Origin: 2-02-FULL-66-14 sp964651335
GTDB taxonomy: Bacteria > Pseudomonadota > Gammaproteobacteria > Burkholderiales > SG8-39
NCBI GenBank assembly: GCA_964651335.1
Contig: CAZYVT010000010.1
Location: forward strand, 1-64,000
DNA length: 64,000 bases
Direction of reading: 5' to 3'
Every line of letters starts with the position of its first letter. The first letter of the stretch is position 1. Shown here one piece after another: positions 55,964 through 63,096 of this stretch. Made by a program: the position numbers and the translations under genes. The notes beneath the pieces are model-generated. The model was not told where the DNA came from. It was given only the letters and a program-made list of their open reading frames with translations, and did not search any database.

Positions 55964-56017
55964 GAACGGCCCCTTCTCTCAGCTCGAGCGCCCGCTCAGG
56001 CAACGAAGCGCTAAGTG
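55797..56017. repeat. direct repeat copy A (pirin 5' end and upstream)
   Basis: This 221-bp segment matches 58871-59091 without gaps in the same orientation, with about 17 differences by hand count (about 92% identity). It covers the first 56 pirin codons and the upstream leader. The two copies flank the AT-rich island. Confidence 0.85.
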
Positions 56018-56149
56018 AGAAAGGGCAGGGTGCCAACCGATTCGCCGGGCGAGGAAGAGATAGCCGATCGCATTGGAGAGTATTCGGGTGTCACCCCGAA
56101 AGTTCGCTATCGTTTTGTCCACCAGATCAACAAGCGGCTTCTCAGTCAT
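55979..56149 (-). pseudogene. relic of a small unknown gene, tandem copy 1
   Basis: A 56-codon frame from the ATG at 56149 begins MTEKPLVDLVDKTIANF and continues GDTRILSNAIGYLFLARRIGW, then runs into the pirin leader. The same start motif is repeated in the next upstream fragment. I think both derive from one small hypothetical gene; the frame after about residue 40 belongs to unrelated sequence. Confidence 0.5.
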
Positions 56150-56262
56150 AACATTGCGAATTCAGAGCGAAGATAGCCGATGGCGTTAGAGAGTCTCCGT
56201 GAGTCGCCGTGGAAGCGCTTAATCGCTTTGTCAACCAGATCAACAAGTTGCTTTTCCGTCAA
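56146..56262 (-). pseudogene. relic of a small unknown gene, tandem copy 2
   Basis: A 38-codon frame from a TTG at 56262 begins LTEKQLVDLVDKAIKRF and continues GDSRRLSNAIGYL, the same pattern as copy 1, then ends in TGA overlapping the copy 1 ATG (ATGA). The two stretches are direct repeats of about 90 bp, roughly 70% identical. No function is known to me. Confidence 0.5.
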
Positions 56263-56340
56263 TGGCGTATGCTATTTGTGTGCACAAAGGGGAGTCTAGC
56301 ACTCCATCAGAGGGCCATTAATTCGTTGAGCGGTGCGCTT

Positions 56341-57396
56341 ATGATTGATAAGACAAAGTTTTGCGACAAATACGGATTTGATCCCTCAGCGTTAGACCAA
56401 GGGCCGATTGTTTGGGCTGAGCTCGAAAAAATCGCGGCAGACCACACCAAGCGAATTGCAGAACTGGCAATTGCTGCAAAGTCAGTCGTTGGCCATTTAG
56501 AAAAGTGCAAGGCCGTGCATTCCTTGAGATGGCGCGTTAAGGACACCGAGCATCTCTTGGAAAAAATACTACGTAAGTCTAAAGCCGAACCAGAATACAA
56601 GATCACGTTGGAAGACTACAGGTCGGAAATTACCGATCTAGTGGGAATTCGTGCTCTCCATTTGTTTAAGAGCGATTGGAAAGCGATCCATGACGAAATT
56701 TCGAAAACGTGGAACTTAGTCGATAAGCACCTCCCCATTGCGTACATTCGAGAAGGAGACGAACGCAAGCCGTATGAAGAATGTGGGTGCACCGTAGAAA
56801 TTCACAAACGAGACTATCGGTCAGTTCACTATGACATTCAATTCCTTCCCACGAAGGAGCTCACAATCGCGGAAATTCAAGTTCGTACTCTCTTTGAAGA
56901 AGGCTGGAGCGAAATCGACCACCGAATCGCTTATCCCCACAATGCCGATGATCCATTGCTCTCAGGGTACCTTCGAATTTTTAATCTTCTAGCCGGCGCT
57001 TCCGATCAAATGGCCACATATATTGGGCATCTCAAGAGAGAGTTAGATAAATTGAAAGCTGATGCTCAATTGAAGGATAAGGAGGCGAAGACAGCGATCA
57101 CATCATTGGAGCAGCTGCAAAAACAGTTGGGAGCAGCGACAAAAGAAAAAGCGCAACTCGAAGCGGCCGTAGATGCGCTAAAGCGATCAACAGCCAACAG
57201 CGCCACAACGATAGGCACGCTCGGCAACATTTTTGGCACGACCAGCACCGCATCAGGAAGCACTGTTGTATTCAATCCAGTCGTGGGACAAACGAATATT
57301 TGGCGGAAGTCATGCATGTTCTGCGGGAAGCCACCGCCTCCTACGCCCGCGTTGACCATCTATACGAAGTGTCCCCATTGCGGCATGCCGTACTAA
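56341..57396 (+). CDS. RelA/SpoT-domain nucleotide synthetase-like protein with coiled coil and zinc ribbon
   Basis: This 351-residue protein has a RelA/SpoT synthetase domain at about 65-205: TDLVGIRAL with Asp99, DYRSVHYDI (159-165) and EIQVRTLFEEGWSEIDH with Glu178, all matching (p)ppGpp synthetase motifs. No HD hydrolase, TGS or ACT domain is present. A coiled coil (about 225-285) and a C-terminal zinc ribbon (CxxC at 325/328 and 344/347) follow. The ATG at 56341 is the best start by domain layout; an upstream GTG would add 44 residues. The gene is AT-rich versus its surroundings and is followed by a membrane protein gene, so it is likely foreign and may be a toxic alarmone synthetase or defence signalling enzyme. 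Confidence 0.75.
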   Translation: MIDKTKFCDKYGFDPSALDQGPIVWAELEKIAADHTKRIAELAIAAKSVVGHLEKCKAVHSLRWRVKDTEHLLEKILRKSKAEPEYKITLEDYRSEITDLVGIRALHLFKSDWKAIHDEISKTWNLVDKHLPIAYIREGDERKPYEECGCTVEIHKRDYRSVHYDIQFLPTKELTIAEIQVRTLFEEGWSEIDHRIAYPHNADDPLLSGYLRIFNLLAGASDQMATYIGHLKRELDKLKADAQLKDKEAKTAITSLEQLQKQLGAATKEKAQLEAAVDALKRSTANSATTIGTLGNIFGTTSTASGSTVVFNPVVGQTNIWRKSCMFCGKPPPPTPALTIYTKCPHCGMPY

Positions 57397-57491
57397 TCGG
57401 TGTGCCACGTTGGCACAAAAGTGCAGTATCACTTTGTCGCACTTGAAGTGAAGGCAATTGAGCGCGCAGACGCGTGCAAGGGGGCTACTAC

Positions 57492-58058
57492 ATGAACGAA
57501 TCAGAACTCATCGCATTCTATGAGAAGCAATATATCTACGAGCTAGAGATGCGTGAGAAGCTAACGTCCCGGTTACAAATACCCATAACTCTCATCGTCA
57601 CAATTGCAGGGGTATTTGCGTTTATCTTACAGCGTTATGAACTTACTGGTTTTCGATTCACAAGTTCGCATCTAATGTTTCTGTTCTTTGTAGCCGCCTC
57701 GGTGTTGGCGTTGGCTATTGCCCTACGGTATGTAATTGCCGCATGGGTCAATAATGCGTACCACTTTATGCCTTTCCCAAAGCAGACTGCGGATTATCAA
57801 TTACTTCTAGAACAAACCTACTCGGGTTATCCGCAATGTGAGGCGCTCGTTCAAGAATACATGCGAAGCTACCTCATAAAACAATACGTTGACGATGCGA
57901 CATTCAACGCCCAGGTGAACGACATGAGATCTGACTGCATCGACAGAGCCAATCAGCTAATTATTGTTACCGCCGCGTTTTTGCTCGTCGCATTTGTCGC
58001 CTTCCAATCTGGCGATCTTGATCATAGTAAAATGGACTACGTTCAAGCGTTGTGGTGA
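57492..58058 (+). CDS. three-helix membrane protein of the island, unknown
   Basis: This 188-residue protein has two adjacent transmembrane helices (about 27-45 and 58-83), a soluble segment of about 80 residues, and a third helix near 163-181. An amphipathic N-terminus (ELIAFYEKQYIYELEMREKL) precedes them. I do not recognise a named family; the layout resembles SLATT-like effectors paired with nucleotide-signalling enzymes. AAGGGGG precedes the ATG. It lies 95 bp after the RelA/SpoT-domain gene and shares its AT-rich composition. Confidence 0.6.
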   Translation: MNESELIAFYEKQYIYELEMREKLTSRLQIPITLIVTIAGVFAFILQRYELTGFRFTSSHLMFLFFVAASVLALAIALRYVIAAWVNNAYHFMPFPKQTADYQLLLEQTYSGYPQCEALVQEYMRSYLIKQYVDDATFNAQVNDMRSDCIDRANQLIIVTAAFLLVAFVAFQSGDLDHSKMDYVQALW

Positions 58059-58092
58059 TACAACCTGTTAATGTGACAATGGGGAGATGACT

Positions 58093-58323
58093 ATGGCCGA
58101 GGAAAACGTACCTAAGACTCCTGCGTCCCCAGCTGCTTCCGATTCAAGGCCAGGCGCTCCCGCTCCGAAGCCGACGGAACCGGCACTACCGCAGGCCCCA
58201 CTCCCACCAATTGGTCGCTCAGTGCGAATGGAGGTGCCGCCGCCGCCACCACCTCCTCCTGCAAGTCGACTAGTCAAGGGTGGTGTAATCGGTGACTCCG
58301 GAAAAAAGGTACCCAAGAAATGA
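58093..58323 (+). CDS. proline-rich small protein, unknown
   Basis: A 76-residue, low-complexity protein is rich in Pro and Ala with a run of eight Pro (EVPPPPPPPPASRLV) and a basic C-terminus (KKVPKK). GGGGAG lies 6 bases before ATG 58093. It follows the membrane protein by 34 bp and overlaps the next small gene by 4 bases (ATGA). Probably intrinsically disordered; no function known. Confidence 0.5.
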   Translation: MAEENVPKTPASPAASDSRPGAPAPKPTEPALPQAPLPPIGRSVRMEVPPPPPPPPASRLVKGGVIGDSGKKVPKK

Positions 58324-58448
58324 GTGAGCCCGACCCGCCTCCGCCGCCGCCGCCGGGGCGAAAGGTGCGTCTGTCGCCGAGTGATAGAGCAAGGCGCGGA
58401 GGGAAAAAGAAGGCAAAGAAGAAGCTAAAGAAAATGGCTAAGAAGTAG
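58320..58448 (+). CDS. small Pro/Lys-rich protein, 42 aa, unknown
   Basis: The frame starts at ATG 58320, overlapping the preceding stop (ATGA), and ends TAG at 58446-58448. The product begins MSEPDPPPPPPPGRK and ends in a Lys-rich tail (KKKAKKKLKKMAKK). Coupled overlap with a similar Pro-rich gene suggests a real pair. It is too short for a family assignment; nucleic-acid or membrane binding is conceivable from the charge. Confidence 0.45.
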   Translation: MSEPDPPPPPPPGRKVRLSPSDRARRGGKKKAKKKLKKMAKK

Positions 58449-58744
58449 GCCAAACACCTATTTCAGTGGCCAATGCAAGCGAGTGGAGATTCTGCTACGC
58501 GCTCTGTTTCCAGTAGTCCTGTGGTGGGCAGAGCGGCACAAGAGTAATTTCTCGCTCGACGAACCCAATGCGATTGCGCACGATGCGCTCGTCGTAGGGG
58601 TACGGGATGTCGATGCCGTAGTGAATGCGAAGAAACCGGCGGTGCCACTTCTAGGTGCTGCGCGCAATACGCGACAGGTCATTGGGCATCGCCCGATATT
58701 CCGGACACTTTTGATAGTGTTGAGGAAGATATCGGAGGTGTCAG
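58449..58744. other. gap with no confident gene; left end of an IS3-type relic
   Basis: No gene is supported. A minus-strand frame contains the plausible peptide IHYGIDIPYPYDERIVRN, bounded by stops, which may be debris of an unknown gene. GGGCATCGCCCGATATTCCGGACAC near 58685-58709 looks like the end of an IS3-type element. GGAGG at 58734-58738 serves the orfA fragment. Confidence 0.35.
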
Positions 58745-58870
58745 ATGGAACGCAAGAGATATGCAGCGGAGTTCAAGCGTAAGGCAGTGAAGGTGGCAAG
58801 GCAGGACGGGGTATCGCGGGCGAAGGTGGCGCAGGAGCTGGGGCTGAACGTCACCATGCTCGCCCGGTGG
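58745..58870 (+). mobile_element. truncated IS3-family orfA (transposase N-terminus)
   Basis: The ATG at 58745 opens MERKRYAAEFKRKAVKVARQ and GVSRAKVAQELGLNVTMLARW, the helix-turn-helix of IS3-family OrfA (HTH_Tnp_1). After Trp the sequence changes to the antisense of the pirin copy. The rest of orfA, orfB and the right inverted repeat are gone. The IS remnant marks one edge of the AT-rich island. Confidence 0.8.
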
Positions 58871-59037
58871 GTGCCGAAGCCCATGCCGGGCTGCACGCGG
58901 TCCTCGTTGATGACGCGCAGGTCGCCAAAGCCCATCTGCGCCGGGTCGTGGTAATCGGCGAACGAAAAGCTGTGGAAGGAGCGCAGCCAGCCGTGGTCGG
59001 CGTAGCCGCGTTCGTTGACTTTGCGTACCTGCATCAT
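58871..59037 (-). pseudogene. truncated pirin copy (N-terminal 56 codons)
   Basis: The frame begins MMQVRKVNERGYADHGWLRS and follows the intact pirin at 55265-55963 up to MGFGTH, just before the metal-binding GHRDME. There it fuses to the IS3 orfA antisense. Direct repeat copy B extends from 58871 to 59091, including the leader. Not functional. Confidence 0.85.
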
Positions 59038-59144
59038 GAACGGCCTTCTATCTCAACTCGAGCGCCCGCCCAGGCATGGACGCGCTGAGTGCACCGCGCT
59101 CATCCTGCGGGGTATCCGCTCGCCGCGGACGGGCAAGATTAAAG

Positions 59145-59516
59145 TGGTGGAGGCGGCGGGAATCGAACCCGCGTCCGCAAGCCCTAGACAGTCAGGACTA
59201 CATGCTTAGCCTGGTTGTTTGGATCTCGCCTCGCGCCCGCCAACCGGCAGGCTGGCGCTCAGCCAGTCGCTTCGACGGATCCACGCGGAGAAGCGACCAC
59301 CCCGCGCAGAGGGGCTGATGTAAATGGCGCTGCACCTCCTGTTGCCAGGAGGCCTAGCCCATCAGCAGGCTAGTGCAGCGTCTCGCCGGTATTAGGCGGC
59401 GAGAGCAAAACGCTCGTCGTTGGCGTTTGTAGTGATTCCAGATGGATTTACGAGGTGACTGGTCCTCGGCATGCCCTGCGCTGCTTCGCGACCCGTGTCG
59501 AAACCTGGTCGCCCCC
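59145..59516 (-). ncRNA. ssrA: transfer-messenger RNA (tmRNA)
   Basis: This 372-nt gene rescues stalled ribosomes. The 5' end GGGGGCG (59510-59516) pairs with CGCCTCC just before the encoded CCA at 59145. The T-arm reads GGGTTCGATTCCCGCC, and the 5' part has GACCAGGTTTCGACACGGG. The tag frame at 59392-59424 reads ANDERFALAA and stop, a betaproteobacterial-type tag. It is encoded in one piece. The island and pirin duplication lie just past its 3' end, a usual integration site for mobile DNA. Confidence 0.95.
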
Positions 59517-59554
59517 ATGTTCGGTGCAGCAGACGGCATTATCTCATATGGAGC

Positions 59555-60208
59555 CTACAGCCAGCCGATCAAGTCCTCCGGCTGCGCGATCACCGCGTCG
59601 GCCTTCCAGGCGTGCGGACCACCGTTATCGTTTCGGCTGTACCCATATTCGACGGCGACCGCGCGCATGCCCGCGGCGTGCGCTGCCTGCACGTCCCGCA
59701 GGTCATCGCCTACGTAGCAGCATTCGCCCGGATCGAGCCGAAGCTCGCGGGCGGCGTGCAGGAGCGGCGCGGGGTGAGGCTTGATATGCGGGGTCGTGTC
59801 GCCGCACACAACGCACGCGACCCGGCCCTTGAGTCCCAGCGCGGCGACGATGCGCGGCGTGAAGCGGGATGATTTGTTGGTGACGATGCCCCACGCGATG
59901 CCGCGCTGCTCAATCTCGGCAAGAACCTCCGCCATCCCGGGGAAGAGCCGCGTCTCGGCGCAAACGCGTTCGTCGTAGAAGGCGAGAAATGCGTCGCGCA
60001 TGCGCTCGAAGCGCGAGTCCTCCGGCAGGAGGTCGAAGCCGCCGCGCAGCAGCCCGCGCGCGCCGCTCGATGCGTACGGGCGCAGCGCCTCGATCGGCAG
60101 CGCGGGCAAGCCGTACTCGGCGCGCAGGCGGTTCAGCGCGGCGCCGAGGTCGGGTGCAGTGTCAGCGAGCGTGCCGTCGAAATCGAACAGGATCGCCCTG
60201 CTACGCAT
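59555..60208 (-). CDS. gph: phosphoglycolate phosphatase, HAD family
   Basis: This 217-residue HAD hydrolase has motif I DFDGTLADT with both Asp, motif II GIVTNKS, Lys in HIKPHPAPLL and motif IV GDDLRD. The alpha-helical cap lies at about 15-85. It overlaps the end of ubiG by 8 bases, the usual ubiG-gph coupling in betaproteobacteria. The assigned reaction is 2-phosphoglycolate to glycolate. Confidence 0.88.
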   Translation of the reverse strand: MRSRAILFDFDGTLADTAPDLGAALNRLRAEYGLPALPIEALRPYASSGARGLLRGGFDLLPEDSRFERMRDAFLAFYDERVCAETRLFPGMAEVLAEIEQRGIAWGIVTNKSSRFTPRIVAALGLKGRVACVVCGDTTPHIKPHPAPLLHAARELRLDPGECCYVGDDLRDVQAAHAAGMRAVAVEYGYSRNDNGGPHAWKADAVIAQPEDLIGWL

Positions 60209-60896
60209 CCTTTGCGCAGCACAGCAGATAGTTCACGTCGCAATCCGCACCCAGCCGGTATTGCTGCGTAATCGGGTTGTAGGTCATGCCGCTGAGATCG
60301 ATCGGCCGCAGGCCGGCGTCGCGGCACCAGCGGGCGAGCTCGGAGGGCTTGATGAAGCGGGTGTAATCGTGGGTGCCCTTTGGCAAGAGGTTGAGCACAT
60401 ACTCGGCGCCAATCACTGCAAGGAGGTATGCCTTCGGATTGCGGTTGATGGTGGAAAAGAAAATACGTGCACCCGGTTTCGCAAGCCGTGCGCATGCCGC
60501 GACCGCGCTCGCCGGGTCGGGCAGGTGCTCCAGCAGCTCCATGCAGGTCACAACGTCGAATTCACCCGCATGCGCATCGGCAAAGGCTTCCGCGGAGCTC
60601 AGCTCGTAGCTGACCGGAAGGCGGCTTTCGAGGACGTGCAGTTGCGCGATCCTGAGCGCTTTCTCGGACAGGTCGATGCCCGTGACGGAAGCACCGAGCC
60701 GCGCCATTGCCTCCGTGAGGATGCCTCCGCCGCAACCGATGTCGAGCGCTTTCTGGCCCGCCAGTTGCGCGTGCTGCTCGATCCAGCCGAGGCGCAGGGG
60801 ATTGATCTCGTGCAGCGGCCGAAACTCGCTCTGCGGATCCCACCAGCGGTGCGCAAGCTCGCTGAATTTCGCCAGTTCGGCCGGATCGACGTTCAT
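60201..60896 (-). CDS. ubiG: ubiquinone biosynthesis O-methyltransferase
   Basis: This 231-residue SAM methyltransferase performs both O-methylations of ubiquinone synthesis. The start NVDPAELAKFSELAHRWWDP and following FRPLHEINPLRL are diagnostic. The SAM motif is LDIGCGGGILTEAMA, and MELLEHLPDP and YNPITQQYRLG complete the family pattern. The start region is directly preceded by a repeat pair (60899-60971) and the ompA terminator. Confidence 0.93.
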   Translation of the reverse strand: MNVDPAELAKFSELAHRWWDPQSEFRPLHEINPLRLGWIEQHAQLAGQKALDIGCGGGILTEAMARLGASVTGIDLSEKALRIAQLHVLESRLPVSYELSSAEAFADAHAGEFDVVTCMELLEHLPDPASAVAACARLAKPGARIFFSTINRNPKAYLLAVIGAEYVLNLLPKGTHDYTRFIKPSELARWCRDAGLRPIDLSGMTYNPITQQYRLGADCDVNYLLCCAKDA

Positions 60897-60898
60897 CG

Positions 60899-60971
60899 GG
60901 GTCAGAGTAACTTTTCGTTCCGCTACGGCAGGGAAAGACCACTAATCTATCGGAAAAGTTACTCTGATCCC
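60899..60971. repeat. inverted-repeat element (REP/REPIN-like)
   Basis: GGGTCAGAGTAACTTTTC at 60899-60916 and GAAAAGTTACTCTGATCCC at 60953-60971 are near-perfect reverse complements around 36 bp. This is the layout of a REPIN. It sits 2 bp upstream of the ubiG start, so it forms the ubiG leader. Confidence 0.8.
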
Positions 60972-60999
60972 AAAAAAAAGCCCCGCCGGGGCGGGGCTT
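60972..60999 (-). terminator. intrinsic terminator of ompA copy 1
   Basis: The stem AAGCCCCGCC / GGCGGGGCTT with a two-base loop (60978-60999) is followed on the minus strand by eight T. It lies 18 bp past the ompA stop. Confidence 0.92.
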
Positions 61000-61017
61000 C
61001 GAAGGAAGTGCAGACTG

Positions 61018-61677
61018 TCAGTTCTTGCGCGTGCCGATGACTTCGATCTCCACGCGGCGGTTCTTCTGGCGGCCTTCCTTGGTCTTGTTGCTCGCCACGG
61101 GCTGCTTCTCGCCCTTGCCTTCCGTGTAGATCCGGTTCGGCTCCACGCCTTTCGACACGAGGTAGGCCTTGACCGATTCGGCACGGCGTACCGAGAGTTT
61201 CTGGTTGTACGCGTCGCTGCCGATGGAGTCGGTGTGCCCGATCGCGATCACCACCTCGAGGTTGACGCCGCGGATCTTGCCGGCGAGGTCGTCGAGCTTG
61301 CCCTTGCCCGCGGGCTTGAGCACCGATTTGTCGAAGTCGAACAGCACGTCGGCTGCAAGCGTCACCTTTTCCGCAACCGGCTTGGGCGGCGCGGGCTTGG
61401 GCGGCGCAGGGGGCGGCGGCGGCGGCGGCGGCGGTGGTGCAACGACCGGTGCCGGCGCAGGCGGCTTCGGCACGAGGTCGGGATCGCACTCGACGATCGC
61501 CATTGCGGGGGTCCAATAACCCGCGCGCCAGCACTGGCCGGCGGCGTTTTTCCAGACCGCGTTGCCGCTGGAGGGATTTGTCCAGTAGCCCTGCTTGGAC
61601 TGAGCCACGGCGTTGAACGGCACGGCCAAAATGGCGACGGCCGCCGCCACGATCGGCATCAGGATTCGTTTGATCAT
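61018..61677 (-). CDS. OmpA-family outer membrane/periplasmic protein, copy 1
   Basis: This 219-residue protein has a signal peptide (cleaved after AVA-Q, about residue 25), then a conserved block SKQGYWTNPSSGNAVWKN and CWRAGYWTPAMAI, a Pro-rich linker with ten Pro in a row, and a C-terminal OmpA peptidoglycan-binding domain (LFDFDKSVLK, GHTDSIGSDAYNQKLS, NRRVEIEV). There is no long beta-barrel. It precedes ubiG-gph. A paralogue lies at 63097-63777. Confidence 0.9.
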   Translation of the reverse strand: MIKRILMPIVAAAVAILAVPFNAVAQSKQGYWTNPSSGNAVWKNAAGQCWRAGYWTPAMAIVECDPDLVPKPPAPAPVVAPPPPPPPPPPAPPKPAPPKPVAEKVTLAADVLFDFDKSVLKPAGKGKLDDLAGKIRGVNLEVVIAIGHTDSIGSDAYNQKLSVRRAESVKAYLVSKGVEPNRIYTEGKGEKQPVASNKTKEGRQKNRRVEIEVIGTRKN

Positions 61678-61714
61678 GGTATTCCCTCTCTGACTGTACG
61701 AAAGTTCTTCCTAT

Positions 61715-63037
61715 TCAAGACGCTGGCCGGCTCTTCAGACTATTTTGCCACAAGTTGGTGCGGGTGTCCAAGGTCGAAAAGACCGGGTTTTGCAGTTCGC
61801 GGTCCCGCAGCAAAACCTTCCCAGCGACCCAGACATGGCTGACGTGCTCGCGACCGGCTGCATACACGAGATGGCTCACCGGATCGTAGCAAGGCGTCAA
61901 TTCTGGACCCTCGATACGCACTGCAACCAGATCTGCAATCTTCCCCGCAACGATCGAGCCGATTCGCGAATCAAGGCCGAGCGCCGCCGCACCGCCCAAC
62001 GTCGCCGCACGCAGCGCCAGATGGGCCGGCATTGCCTCGGCGTCGCGCGCAACCGCTTTTGCCAGCAGCGCCGCCAGCCGCATTTCCTGCATCAGGTCGA
62101 GCCGGTTGTTGCTTCCAGCGCCGTCGGTGCCGAAGGCGACGTTCACGCCTGCCGCGAGCAGCTGCGCCACGGGCGCAAAACCGCTCGCAAGCTTGAGATT
62201 GGACGACGGACAGTGCACGACCGAGCAGCGGTGGCGCGCAAGCAGCTCGATCTCTTCTGCCGAGAGGTGCACGCCGTGCACCGCGATGAGCCCGGGCCCG
62301 AGCAGGCCAAGGCGCCGCAGGCGCTCGAGCGGACGCACCCCGTGCTCGGCTAGCGAGCGCGCGATCTCGTCTTCGGTTTCGTGCACATGGATGTGCACCG
62401 GCACGTACAGCTCGCCCACCATCGTCGCTACCTTGTGAAAGGTCGTGTCCGACACGGTGTACGGAGCGTGCGGTGCGAGGCAAAAGGAGAGCAGTGGATG
62501 TTCACGCCAGCGATCGCGCAACGCGAGCCCCTTCTGCAGGTAGTCGTCCGGGTCGGAGGCGTACGCCGAAGGGAATTCGACCACGATCATGCCGAGCGCC
62601 GCGCGCATCCCCGCCTCGAGGACGGCCTCGAGCGCTGCTTCGGGGTAGAAATACATGTCGTTGAAGCAGGTCACGCCGCCGCGCAGCATCTCGGCGCACG
62701 CGAGCAGCGTCCCGTCCTTCACGAACTGCGGGGAAACGTGCCGCATCTCCGCCGGCCAGATGTGTTCGGTGAGCCAGCGCAACAGCGGACGGTCGTCCGC
62801 AAGCCCGCGCATCAGCGACATCGCGGCGTGCGTGTGCGCATTCACCAGGCCTGGAATCAGGACATGATGTCGAAGTTCCACGACTTCGTGTCCGGCGTAA
62901 CGCTGTGCCGCTTCGGCCGCCGGAAGGATCGCCTCGATGCGGTCATCGCTCACGGCGACCGCATGGTCTTCGAGCACCACGCCGGCCGGCTCGACCGGTA
63001 CGACCCAGCGGGGGTGAATGAGAATTGGTCCGGTCAT
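61715..63037 (-). CDS. amidohydrolase, methylthioadenosine/S-adenosylhomocysteine deaminase-like (TRZ/ATZ family)
   Basis: This 440-residue enzyme has the metal ligands of the family: NAHTHAAMSLMRG (HxH), His of VPVHIHVHETEDEI, His of AVHGVHLS, and Asp of AFGTDGAGSNN. It also has VHCPSSNLKL. Such enzymes deaminate purine nucleosides or triazines. It sits between the two ompA paralogues; the terminator of copy 2 lies immediately upstream, so it needs its own promoter or read-through. Confidence 0.88.
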   Translation of the reverse strand: MTGPILIHPRWVVPVEPAGVVLEDHAVAVSDDRIEAILPAAEAAQRYAGHEVVELRHHVLIPGLVNAHTHAAMSLMRGLADDRPLLRWLTEHIWPAEMRHVSPQFVKDGTLLACAEMLRGGVTCFNDMYFYPEAALEAVLEAGMRAALGMIVVEFPSAYASDPDDYLQKGLALRDRWREHPLLSFCLAPHAPYTVSDTTFHKVATMVGELYVPVHIHVHETEDEIARSLAEHGVRPLERLRRLGLLGPGLIAVHGVHLSAEEIELLARHRCSVVHCPSSNLKLASGFAPVAQLLAAGVNVAFGTDGAGSNNRLDLMQEMRLAALLAKAVARDAEAMPAHLALRAATLGGAAALGLDSRIGSIVAGKIADLVAVRIEGPELTPCYDPVSHLVYAAGREHVSHVWVAGKVLLRDRELQNPVFSTLDTRTNLWQNSLKSRPAS

Positions 63038-63040
63038 CGC

Positions 63041-63071
63041 AAAAAAACAAAGCCCCGCCGGGGCGGGGCTT
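63041..63071 (-). terminator. intrinsic terminator of ompA copy 2
   Basis: The same 10-bp stem AAGCCCCGCC / GGCGGGGCTT as at 60978, with the minus-strand T-run (interrupted by one G) after it, lies 25 bp past the ompA copy 2 stop. It ends 3 bp before the amidohydrolase start. Confidence 0.9.
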
Positions 63072-63096
63072 CGGTCTGCGTGGAGATGCTCGATCG

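Noticed and set aside
58449..58744. Small minus-strand genes in the gap before the IS3 relic
   Set aside because: Several short frames overlap, none has a ribosome-binding site or recognisable family, and the region looks like debris.
59145..59178. Stand-alone tRNA gene suggested by a T-arm and CCA
   Set aside because: The sequence is the 3' tRNA-like end of the tmRNA; the 5' half and tag frame are 300 nt away.
61384..61435. Simple-sequence expansion in ompA copy 1 (GGC repeats) as a phase-variation tract
   Set aside because: The repeats are in-frame Pro codons of a linker, so length change would not switch the gene off.
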